From Shewanella denitrificans OS217 (GTDB lineage: Bacteria; Pseudomonadota; Gammaproteobacteria; Enterobacterales; Shewanellaceae), in contig NC_007954.1 in assembly GCF_000013765.1 (NCBI RefSeq), positions 2,418,001 to 2,482,000 of the forward strand: a DNA stretch of 64,000 nt, read 5' to 3'. A program made the position numbers and the translations under genes. Shown piece after piece: positions 1 to 8,250 of the stretch. Each line of letters starts with the position of its first letter. Positions within the stretch are counted from its first letter, which is position 1. The notes under the pieces are model-generated. The model was not told the DNA's origin. It did not search any database and was given only the letters and a program-made list of their open reading frames with translations.

Positions 1-71
1 CCGTCTTTTCAAGCGTCCAAGTTATGACGTCATTTATACTTTCATTAGTTTTTCTTTTTTAGGCCTTTATC

Positions 72-3000
72 ATGAATTCATCCCAGACCTCGCCCACTCG
101 CCTTAAATGGCGTAACTCACGATTTGTGAAAGCCAGCATGCTGACTATTGTCAGTTACGCAGCCTTTGTGGCATTGTTAGGCTTAGCCTTACCCTTTTTT
201 GCCCATGAACACTTACCCAAGTGGCTAAGCCAACAATTAGGCCGAGAAGTACAAATCGATGTCATCAAACTGGACCCCTTCGAGCTTTCAGTTGAAATCG
301 CCGCCATTAAAATTAAAGAAGCCGATGGCAACACTGACTTTTTCAACTTGCAAAGCTTGTCCGCAGACTTTGCCTTTTGGGATAGCATAAAGCACGGCGG
401 CTTAAGACTTAACAGCGTTGAGATAACTCAACCCTCGGTCTCAGTAGCACGTTACGCCAATGAAAAGTTAAATATCAGCGATATCGTACACAGGCTGCAA
501 CAATTAACCGCAAATGATGCCACAAAGCCTAAGGACGCATCCCCTGCTAAGCCGCTAAGTTTTGCCATAGAAACGCTAGCACTGACCCAAGGTCACTTTA
601 CCCTTGATGACATGAGCTCAGGCTTACAGCTCAATTATGCCGACATTACCATTCGCTTAGACAATGTGGATAGCCAGGGTTTGCTAGCCAAAACAACAAG
701 CCCACAAGAGCAAGCTAATCTCTATGATATTCACCTAAAAGGCGATGCTAATAGCGAGTTTAAGACCAATGGCGCATTTCAACTTGTGCCCTTTAAGTTG
801 CAAGGTGAGCTCAATGTCGATGCTCTGCCATTGGCGCAGTATTGGCACGCCGTTGATAAATTATTTAAGGTCAAGCTTGAACAAGGCCAGCTGAATGTGA
901 AAGGCCACTATGCCCTTAGCCTTAGCAAGGACCCACAAGCTGCGCTAACATGGCGCGTTAAACAGGGTAAACTCAGCGTAAATCAGCTTCAAATCGATGA
1001 TAAACAGCAGAAAAAATCGATATTATCATTAAATGCTTTAGTGCTTGAAAATATCCGTGCATCCAGCCAAGAGCGCAAGTTGTCTATCGATAGCCTGCAA
1101 AGTCATTCGGGAGTCTTGGCCCTTGTCCATGGTAAAGACGGTATAGATTTAGTCGACTTATTTAGCCCTGTGAATGCTGAGGCAAAGGCAAATACGGCTA
1201 GAACTGAAACAGAAACAGAAACAGAAACAGAAACAGAAACTCAGGATGTTGCACTTCACACTAACAAAGCTAACTCGCTAGCGAAGGCTTGGACTGTCAG
1301 CCTAAAAAATACCCAGATAAAAAACTATCAGGTTAATTTAACCGAAATGTCAGCCAGCGAAACCCCAACCCAATGGCAGTTTAGTGATATTAAGCTGACC
1401 AATTCAGCTATAGATCCCTCGCTGAGTTTACCCCTTGATTATCAAGTGTCGATGACCATCAATGATGGCAGCATTTTTGAATCCACAGGCCAAATAAAGC
1501 TCGATGAACGCAGCCTAGACAGCCAAATTAACCTCTCTAACCTCAAATTAACCCGCTTACAAGCTTACGTGGCCCCCTTTATCGATCTCACTATTGAAGA
1601 TGGCACTTTAGGTGCCCAAGGTCAGCTTCAAGTCAATGCAGAGGCTGTAGTCAAGTTTCAAGGTAAGGCGCAAGTATCTTCTTTTGCCATTAAAGATAAC
1701 TTAGTCAATCAGCCACTGATGAATTGGCAAGCCATGGATGTCACAGGCATTAATTTTAATTCTGCTGATAACCACATAGCGATCGCCGACATTGGCTTCG
1801 ATGCCCTGTTTGCCAGACTGATTATCACCGAAGATCAACGCACCAATATCAGTGAACTGTTAATCACTCAACCGGCCGTTCCTCAATCCGCAGCGCCAAA
1901 GAAGCCAGTCAATGACACAGGTCCTGCTGTGGCTCAGATGAGCAAGGAAGGTGTGTTAGCGACCCTAGACAAGATTGAGTCCAGCATTGAAGCCAATAGC
2001 CAAAAATCAGGCCATCCCGCCCATAAGCCCCTCAGTTTTGAAATAGAGCGCATTCGCTTTGACAAGAGTTCTGCTTTTTTTGCCGATAACTCCCTCAATC
2101 CCAATTTCAGCTCGGGTATCGAGGAACTCAAAGGTGAAATCACCAACCTTTCAAGCAAGCTAGACAGTCGGGCCACTGTACTTCTGGATGGCAAGATAGA
2201 TAAATACGCACCTGTGGTGTTAAAAGGTAAGGTAAACCCGTTTGCCAACAAGCCGTTTTTAGATGTCGACCTGTCCTTTAAACGGGTAGAGTTGACGTCG
2301 GTAAACCCCTATTCCGGCACCTATGCGGGATATTATGTGGATAAAGGCAAGTTATCCCTAGATCTTAATTACCAACTAAAAGATGGCCAATTACAAGGTA
2401 AAAACCATGTGGTTATTGAGCAGCTAAAACTCGGTAAGCCCAGTAATTCAAAGTTAGCCACTAGCTTACCTATCACCTTGGCCATCGCGTTATTGCAAGA
2501 CAGGCATGGGGTGATTGACTTAGGCCTTGAAGTCTCAGGCGATATCAATTCTCCTAGCTTCAGTTTTGGCAATATTGTTTTGGCTGCCATGGGCAATTTA
2601 ATCACTAAAGTCGTCACCTCGCCATTCACCTTATTGGCAAACCTCATTGGTGCAACTGAAGATGAATTGGACATGATACGTTTCGATTATGGTGGCTTTA
2701 ATTTGCAAAAAGATCAACGCCGCAGCTTACGTGCACTCTCTAAAGCGTTGAATGACAGGCCATTACTCACCATAGAGCTGAGAGGCAGTATAGATCAAGC
2801 CAATGACAGGCAAGCATTAGCTGAAGCCGAATTGCATCGACACTTGGCCCGTATAGCTGGCCTGCCTTTGAATGAATTACCTAAAAACCTTAGCGCCAGT
2901 CAGTTTCCTTACTCGGGTCCCCTAGTCGATGCCTTAATGTATTATCTAGAGACAGAGCTTATGCTCGCGCCTGAAACAGTGAAGCAAACATTATTAACTG

Positions 3001-3257
3001 AAAGACCAGAGCTGGATGACGAGCAAACGCGTATTCATTGGCATATCGCCTTGTATAACTTGGCGAAGAAACAGCAAAAAATTGATAATCAAGCACTGAG
3101 CCAGTTAGCGCTCGCCCGCTCTCAAGCGGTCAAGGCGTACCTAGTCGAAAAAGGAAAAGTGGATCCGGAAAGAGTCTTTTTACTGGACAGTAAAATGACG
3201 ATTAAACAGCAACATAGCGCTCAAGTTCGGGTTAATTTAGATGCAAGTAAAGCCTAA
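72..3257 (+). CDS. DUF748 / AsmA-like envelope protein
   Basis: A 1061-residue protein that looks like the DUF748 family, large AsmA-like proteins of the Gram-negative envelope; the precise role of this family is not settled. One N-terminal transmembrane segment (about residues 22-45, just after a basic stretch) anchors a long, beta-rich, periplasmic-looking body. The last 170 residues resemble an OmpA-like peptidoglycan-associated fold (LRGSIDQANDRQA, then RSQAVKAYLVEKG near the end). A Thr-Glu repeat lies near residue 377-390, and a second linker near 600-650 is rich in Pro and Ala. The gene stands alone; the downstream gene is convergent and a strong hairpin separates them. Start chosen as the first ATG of the frame; the ribosome site is weak. 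Family call fairly sure, function unknown. Confidence 0.8.
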   Translation: MNSSQTSPTRLKWRNSRFVKASMLTIVSYAAFVALLGLALPFFAHEHLPKWLSQQLGREVQIDVIKLDPFELSVEIAAIKIKEADGNTDFFNLQSLSADFAFWDSIKHGGLRLNSVEITQPSVSVARYANEKLNISDIVHRLQQLTANDATKPKDASPAKPLSFAIETLALTQGHFTLDDMSSGLQLNYADITIRLDNVDSQGLLAKTTSPQEQANLYDIHLKGDANSEFKTNGAFQLVPFKLQGELNVDALPLAQYWHAVDKLFKVKLEQGQLNVKGHYALSLSKDPQAALTWRVKQGKLSVNQLQIDDKQQKKSILSLNALVLENIRASSQERKLSIDSLQSHSGVLALVHGKDGIDLVDLFSPVNAEAKANTARTETETETETETETQDVALHTNKANSLAKAWTVSLKNTQIKNYQVNLTEMSASETPTQWQFSDIKLTNSAIDPSLSLPLDYQVSMTINDGSIFESTGQIKLDERSLDSQINLSNLKLTRLQAYVAPFIDLTIEDGTLGAQGQLQVNAEAVVKFQGKAQVSSFAIKDNLVNQPLMNWQAMDVTGINFNSADNHIAIADIGFDALFARLIITEDQRTNISELLITQPAVPQSAAPKKPVNDTGPAVAQMSKEGVLATLDKIESSIEANSQKSGHPAHKPLSFEIERIRFDKSSAFFADNSLNPNFSSGIEELKGEITNLSSKLDSRATVLLDGKIDKYAPVVLKGKVNPFANKPFLDVDLSFKRVELTSVNPYSGTYAGYYVDKGKLSLDLNYQLKDGQLQGKNHVVIEQLKLGKPSNSKLATSLPITLAIALLQDRHGVIDLGLEVSGDINSPSFSFGNIVLAAMGNLITKVVTSPFTLLANLIGATEDELDMIRFDYGGFNLQKDQRRSLRALSKALNDRPLLTIELRGSIDQANDRQALAEAELHRHLARIAGLPLNELPKNLSASQFPYSGPLVDALMYYLETELMLAPETVKQTLLTERPELDDEQTRIHWHIALYNLAKKQQKIDNQALSQLALARSQAVKAYLVEKGKVDPERVFLLDSKMTIKQQHSAQVRVNLDASKA
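1206..1241 (+). repeat. Hexanucleotide microsatellite inside the DUF748 gene
   Basis: Five GAAACA units followed by GAAACT in perfect tandem, encoding alternating Glu-Thr. The unit is a multiple of three, so slippage changes protein length but not the frame. It lies in a linker between two beta-rich parts of the protein. Confidence 0.95.
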
Positions 3258-3297
3258 GACACACCGAGAACAGCCATTCACTGCCGCTCAGTGTGCC

Positions 3298-3330
3298 CAC
3301 TGCTAACTGTGATAACCACAGTTAGCAGTG
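3298..3330. terminator. Perfect 14-bp hairpin between convergent genes
   Basis: CACTGCTAACTGTG is followed by a 5-nt loop and its exact reverse complement. It sits between the stop of the DUF748 gene and the stop of the convergent periplasmic protein gene. No clear T tract follows on either side, so it is either an atypical bidirectional terminator or an mRNA 3' end stabiliser. Confidence 0.6.
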
Positions 3331-3351
3331 AACTGCATTAGTGGCATGTCG

Positions 3352-3786
3352 TTACATGGTCGCCATGTACCAGTAATCTAGGCGTTGTTGCGGCTCAGCA
3401 ACCAAGGTTTTGCATTTATCCTTATATTGTCCCATTAGCGCTGCCAAATCACTGGCATTGCTCATACGGCTCACTTGCTCAGCCTTGGTGGCCTCAAGCT
3501 GGGCAGCCACTTCAGTCTCACTGGCATATTGCTTGGCTAAGGTTAAGGTTTCAACTGCAGAACTGGCTAAGCGCTCGCCAACCGCCTGCATTTGCGGCGC
3601 ATTCATGGCGGTAATGGCCGCTGAACTTATTTGATAATAAGCGGCGCACTGAATAAGTTCACCGCTAAAAGCGGCCTCTGCTTTGTTTTGTGTCGTTAAG
3701 TTTGGTGCAGCTATGTCCTCAGCAGCACAGACTGGCAGGCCCATTAAAGCGAATAAGCCTAGGGCAGAAAGCGTATGTTTAACCAT
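3352..3786 (-). CDS. Small exported protein of unknown function
   Basis: A 144-residue protein with a typical Sec signal peptide (basic start MVKH, hydrophobic stretch to about residue 18, cleavage near VCAAED). The mature part is Ala/Gln/Glu-rich and predicted helical, with Cys residues near 48 and 126 that could form a disulfide. I do not recognise the family; it looks like one of the small periplasmic proteins common in Shewanella. It stands alone, convergent with the DUF748 gene. Its upstream leader carries a 12-bp tandem repeat. No function can be given. Confidence 0.7.
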   Translation of the reverse strand: MVKHTLSALGLFALMGLPVCAAEDIAAPNLTTQNKAEAAFSGELIQCAAYYQISSAAITAMNAPQMQAVGERLASSAVETLTLAKQYASETEVAAQLEATKAEQVSRMSNASDLAALMGQYKDKCKTLVAEPQQRLDYWYMATM

Positions 3787-3800
3787 GATTGACCTTTTTG

Positions 3801-3860
3801 ACTATCTATTTAATTATCTATTTAGCTATTGATTTAGCTAGCGATTTAGCTACTAATTTA
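3801..3860. repeat. Five 12-bp tandem units upstream of the exported protein gene
   Basis: Five imperfect 12-bp units ending in ATTTA (for example GCTAGCGATTTA) lie 15 to 75 bases upstream of the start codon at 3786. They occupy the place of the promoter or 5' leader, so copy-number change could alter expression. Confidence 0.85.
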
Positions 3861-3901
3861 GTTACTAAACCAAATAAAGAATACTTTATATCGCGATACA
3901 A

Positions 3902-4525
3902 TTAGAATCCGTGGATGGCATGACTCACCCTAAACCAACCGGCAATACTAATGCGGGTAGCGAAGGTTTCACGCACTTCGTGCGGAAAACGTTCACTTAA
4001 GAAAATAGCCATGGTGCCCATGCGTGGCGGCACGGTATCCAGTTGACTATCATCTTCATCATAAATGACCAATTCGCCGCCATGATCAGGCTGCCAATGA
4101 GGATTTAAGAAAAACACTGTACTTAAAATCCGATTTTGACTGCCCTTTAGGGCATCTACGTGTTTACGGTAAAATGCCCCTGTCTCATAGACAGCATAAT
4201 GACTCTCATAATCGAATAGCCCCATAAAAAGTCGCAGGTTCAAACCTTCACGAAGCTGCTCCATCAAGTTTAAGTAACCGCTGTCGATGGCATCATCATT
4301 TTCCAGCCAACTTATCTTGTCGGCCCGAATGTCCGTGTTAATTTGCTGTTCTATACCGCGACCAATGGCGGCTTGCTCAAACTCCCAAATTTGAGCGGCG
4401 CGCATTTTCCCAAGTAACGTTAAACTGATTTCTTGTGGAATAATATCGGACAGGATCACATAACCCTTATCCACTAACGCATCTGCTATCACATCTAGCA
4501 GTGCTTCACTGAGCGGCGAAATCAT
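3902..4525 (-). CDS. 2OG-Fe(II) oxygenase (prolyl 4-hydroxylase-like)
   Basis: A 207-residue protein of the 2-oxoglutarate/Fe(II) dioxygenase superfamily. The double-stranded beta-helix signature is visible: YRKHVDA gives the His and Asp iron ligands, RFPHEVRE gives the distal His, and ATRISIAGWFR gives the Arg that binds 2-oxoglutarate. HGGELVIYD lies between, as in PKHD-type hydroxylases. It would hydroxylate a protein or small-molecule side chain in the cytoplasm; the substrate cannot be read from sequence. It is single-gene, on the same strand as the downstream periplasmic protein gene but with a gap of more than 100 bp. Length is normal for the compact bacterial members. Confidence 0.85.
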   Translation of the reverse strand: MISPLSEALLDVIADALVDKGYVILSDIIPQEISLTLLGKMRAAQIWEFEQAAIGRGIEQQINTDIRADKISWLENDDAIDSGYLNLMEQLREGLNLRLFMGLFDYESHYAVYETGAFYRKHVDALKGSQNRILSTVFFLNPHWQPDHGGELVIYDEDDSQLDTVPPRMGTMAIFLSERFPHEVRETFATRISIAGWFRVSHAIHGF

Positions 4526-4663
4526 ACAGCCTTATCCAAAACAATAGCGGCGCCCAAATCCATAGACTCAAGCGCAAATAGGGATATTGCTATCCAATTG
4601 ACGGAGCGAGATTAAGTTAATATCCCCGTTGGGTAAAGCTTATAAACAGCCTAAAATGCAATT

Positions 4664-6427
4664 TTACAGCTGACTGTGCGTTAGCACCTTGTCTTTATCG
4701 TCTTCTTGTTTCTGCACCACAGCCGCACTGCCCTCGGCAAGCGCGGCCTTGTAATGCTGATTAAGCTTGATGGCCAGATACAGATCTGAGCGGATCACTA
4801 TGCCGCCATCACCGAATTTCATGTCAGTTTGCTGGAACCAACCTATCATTTGCCGCTTACGGCCGGCCAAAATCAGCCTAACACCGCGTTTTTTAAACAA
4901 GACTTCTAAATCAGCCAGCATAGCCATTACGCTTAAATCTAAATGAGTGAAACACGGCACTGTGTCTATGATAATGCAATCGGCGTGCTCCGACTCTTTC
5001 ACATAACGCTCCAGCAAACGGCGCTTAAAATAGGTGGCATTAAAATAGGTCAAAGGTGAATTAAACCGATAAATAAACACCCCTGGGATGGCTTTGGCTT
5101 TTTCATCATTATCCACACTGCGAATAACCCCTTTGCTGTCTAAGCCCAGCACTTGATCTGTCGGGCGCATGACGGTTTGCAAAAATTGGAACAATCCCAA
5201 TAACACCGCCAGGGTAATACCCGGGATAACCCCGATAAAGAGCACGGCAAATAAGGTGGTCAAGGCCAAGAAAAAGGCCGGCCTGTCCCTCAGCCTCAGC
5301 TTCCAGATAGCTTTTAAATCAATAAGGTGGATTGAGGCGATAACCAATACCACACCTAAGGCGGCACTGGGGATAAACTCAAGTGGCGCCGTTAGAAATA
5401 TCGCCACTATGGCGATGATACAGGCGGCAATAATAGACACGAGTTGTGTCTTACCGCCATTGGCATCGTTTACCGCTGTGCGAGAATCGGCGCCACTCAC
5501 CGCAAAACCTTGGGATAAGGCCGAGGCAATATTGGCAAAGCCCAATGCCCTAAATTCTTTATCCGCGTCTATGTCATAGCCATTTTTCGCCGCAAAGCTT
5601 CGAGCCGTCAACATCATGCTCACAAAGCTCACCATGGCCAAGTTAAGCGCTGGCATGACAAGCTCACGGGCAATACCTAGATTAAAGGTGGGTGTTTGAA
5701 ACGTGGGTAAACCACCGGCCACACTGCCAATGGTTTTAATGTCGAATTGGCCCAAATTGAACACCCACACCAACAGTCCGCCGGCGGCAATGGCAAACAT
5801 TGATGAAGGCCAAGCAGGACGAAAACGTTTCATGGCAAAGTACACAGCCACTGTAAGTAGTGCCATTAATAGGGTCGGACCGTGGGTCTTGGATAAATAC
5901 GTCGGCACGCCACCGAGACGCTCTAACAGGTATTTTTCTTCAAAATCAAAACCAAAAATTTTTGAAAACTGACCCACAATAATAGTGATCGCCACCCCGT
6001 TGAGTAGCCCCATTAAAATGGGTTTTGACAGGAAGTCGGCGAGCACACCTAATTTGAAACGGCTGGCGATAAGACACCAAAAGCCTGTCATCACTGTCAT
6101 GGTCATCACTAACTGCCAGTGTTTTAAGGCATCCCCTGCGGCAAGTGGCGTGACCACGGCGGCTATCACAGCACAAGTTGCCGCATCTGGCCCAACAATT
6201 AATTGTCTTGAGGTGCCCATGAGTGCATACACCAACATAGGCAAGACACAAGAATACAAGCCCACGGCGGCATTGACGCCCGTCAGTTGTGCATAGGCAA
6301 TGGCAACCGGCAAGGCGACAGCTGCCACAGAAAGGGCTGCACGCACATCATCTTTTAGCCAATGGCGCTCATATTTTGATAGGGATTGTAACCCCGGCAT
6401 AAATGCAAAAATACGACTCTGGAGCAA
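4664..6427 (-). CDS. SulP family anion transporter with STAS domain
   Basis: A 587-residue inner-membrane protein. The N-terminal part (about residues 25-430) has 10 or more hydrophobic segments and the SulP-type stretch ALPVAIAYAQLTGVNAAVGLYS; the C-terminal 120 residues form a STAS domain (FIYRFNSPLTYFNATYFKRR, then IIIDTVPCFTHLDLSVM). SulP proteins carry sulfate, bicarbonate or dicarboxylates; the substrate here is unknown. The frame opens with a TTG at 6427 preceded by GAGG at good spacing; an in-frame ATG at 6400 is the alternative start. The gene is divergent from the MFS exporter and monocistronic. Confidence 0.9.
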   Translation of the reverse strand: MLQSRIFAFMPGLQSLSKYERHWLKDDVRAALSVAAVALPVAIAYAQLTGVNAAVGLYSCVLPMLVYALMGTSRQLIVGPDAATCAVIAAVVTPLAAGDALKHWQLVMTMTVMTGFWCLIASRFKLGVLADFLSKPILMGLLNGVAITIIVGQFSKIFGFDFEEKYLLERLGGVPTYLSKTHGPTLLMALLTVAVYFAMKRFRPAWPSSMFAIAAGGLLVWVFNLGQFDIKTIGSVAGGLPTFQTPTFNLGIARELVMPALNLAMVSFVSMMLTARSFAAKNGYDIDADKEFRALGFANIASALSQGFAVSGADSRTAVNDANGGKTQLVSIIAACIIAIVAIFLTAPLEFIPSAALGVVLVIASIHLIDLKAIWKLRLRDRPAFFLALTTLFAVLFIGVIPGITLAVLLGLFQFLQTVMRPTDQVLGLDSKGVIRSVDNDEKAKAIPGVFIYRFNSPLTYFNATYFKRRLLERYVKESEHADCIIIDTVPCFTHLDLSVMAMLADLEVLFKKRGVRLILAGRKRQMIGWFQQTDMKFGDGGIVIRSDLYLAIKLNQHYKAALAEGSAAVVQKQEDDKDKVLTHSQL

Positions 6428-6697
6428 AATAACCTCAACAATGCAGGGGAAAACTATACGGCCATGGAAAGTGCCAATAATAGTGTAATATGAATGAATT
6501 AGGCAATATCTGTTGACATTACTTTAGCACGTTTACATGAGTTATATTGCCATTAAGCATGTTATTATAAGCCGCTTCAACTTAGGTATTTGCCTAAGTG
6601 TGGACCTCATTGATATAAAAACACCTTAACTTGGTACATATTCATGACAAGCTTAGCCTAGAGCTTTCACACAGTTTTGATTTTTAAAGGAATAATA

Positions 6698-7918
6698 GTG
6701 GAAAAGCCAACATCTTCAGCCTCAACAACATTTCCTAACCTTGCCTTGCTGATCCCCATGTTGGCAGCTATGGCCGCTATCACGCCACTGGCTATCGACA
6801 TGTACTTGCCTGCTATGGCCGCCATCGGCGCCGATTTTTTAACTGATATCACCTTAGTACAGCAGTCATTGAGCCTGTATCTTGCAGGCTACGCCCTAGG
6901 CATGCTGACCTTTGGTCCTATTGCCGACAAAGTGGGGCGCCGGCCTTTAGTCTTGGTTGGCTTAATGGGGTTTGCTTCAGTGAGCTTGGCCATCTCCATG
7001 TCAGATTCAATCGAAGTCTTTTTAGGGCTCAGGTTTCTGCAGGCCTTCATTGGCGCGGCTGCCACTGTGGTGATCCCAGGCTATATCAAGGAAGTGTATG
7101 GCGAAAACACGGCTAAGGGCATGTCCTATGTCAGCCTGATCATGATGCTTGCGCCGCTCGTTGCCCCCGGTCTTGGCAGCTTAATTCTCGAGATGGGCAA
7201 CTGGCACCTTATCTTTTTATTCCAGTTTGCCTATGCCTTAGCACTCATTTTTTTGGTGCTGTTCACCCTAAAAATGCCCAGCGACAAAGATATGTCGACG
7301 CGCAGTCAAAAAACCGTGCTCGGCGGTTATATCACGGTATTCACTCGCCAAGGGGTTAAGCTCAACCTTGCCAGCGGCGTGCTGACGTCATTTGCGTTTT
7401 TCTGCTACCTGACCGCCTCGCCCTTCGTGTATATGGAAGTCTTTTCTCTAGATAAATCCCACTTCGCCATTTTATTCGGCACTAACGTCGGTGCACTCAT
7501 GTTGGCGAACGTGGTTAATTCACGCATAGTGACCCGTTTCGGCTCTAAGCGCATGTTACATGTGTCGACTGTCCTTGCTTGCATATTTGCCAGCGGTTTA
7601 CTTATGGTGAATCTATGGTCATTGAGTTATCACTACACAGTACTGGCCCTTATCCCCTTGATGGGTAGTCTTGGGATAATGTCGGTCAATGCCGATGCCA
7701 TCATATTAATGAAATTTAAGAATGAGACTGGGACTGCAACCGCAGTTATTGGCACCTTGCGTTTTGGTTTTGGCGCACTGGCAGGCCCTCTTTTAGCCTT
7801 TTTTTACACAGGTACTGCTGTTCCCTTCTGCGCCTTAATGCTCGCCTCCGTCATGATTGTCGCTTTATGCCAAGGCTACCAAAGCTTTATAAATCGAGAG
7901 CAAAGTTCAATAAATTAG
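6698..7918 (+). CDS. MFS multidrug exporter, Bcr/CflA-type
   Basis: About 406 residues with 12 hydrophobic segments. MFS motif A is clear (GPIADKVGRRPLVLVG, about residue 75), and the N-terminal PLAIDMYLPAMAAIGADF is typical of the Bcr/CflA drug-resistance subfamily. Such proteins export small drugs or metabolites by proton antiport. The frame is open from a TTG at 6677, but the GTG at 6698 has AAAGGA at ideal spacing and is preferred. Divergent from the SulP gene, with about 270 bp of shared upstream region. No adjacent regulator was found. Confidence 0.88.
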   Translation: MEKPTSSASTTFPNLALLIPMLAAMAAITPLAIDMYLPAMAAIGADFLTDITLVQQSLSLYLAGYALGMLTFGPIADKVGRRPLVLVGLMGFASVSLAISMSDSIEVFLGLRFLQAFIGAAATVVIPGYIKEVYGENTAKGMSYVSLIMMLAPLVAPGLGSLILEMGNWHLIFLFQFAYALALIFLVLFTLKMPSDKDMSTRSQKTVLGGYITVFTRQGVKLNLASGVLTSFAFFCYLTASPFVYMEVFSLDKSHFAILFGTNVGALMLANVVNSRIVTRFGSKRMLHVSTVLACIFASGLLMVNLWSLSYHYTVLALIPLMGSLGIMSVNADAIILMKFKNETGTATAVIGTLRFGFGALAGPLLAFFYTGTAVPFCALMLASVMIVALCQGYQSFINREQSSIN

Positions 7919-8250
7919 CTCGTGCACAGGATTCATACACTATGCCTAAAATAAAGTCAGTGATAAAACCTCTGCATTTTGCAATGCGTATTTAATTATT
8001 GGCTGGTGCACACACTCGGATTCAAAAAAAGACTCCATGAGATCTTTGGATGAATTAATCTCAGTTGTTTTGTCGAGCACTTTCATGGTTTACTTTTGCT
8101 TCTTATACAGAACCCATCAGGCAACTAATTTAAGCTGAAATTTATCAGCCCCCTACTCATTTAGCCCAATTCGGGTTAGTTTTAGTAACAAGGCAAGGAC
8201 AATTCCTGCACAGTGATACTCAGTTCATGTTTATTTAAAAGGGAAAATTT
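7919..8250. other. Intergenic region upstream of acs
   Basis: About 330 bp without a supported gene. It contains a short hairpin (GCATTTTGCAATGC near 7974) that may end the MFS transcript, and should carry the acs promoter. No confident promoter or CRP site was read. An AAGGGAAA ribosome site precedes the acs ATG. Confidence 0.4.

Noticed and set aside
5946..6296. 101- to 103-codon ORFs opposite and within the SulP gene
   Set aside because: Other-frame readings of a clear transporter gene; no independent evidence.
6513..6560. Promoter with TTGACA for the MFS gene
   Set aside because: No -10 hexamer at 16-18 nt; the nearest TTATAT is too far.
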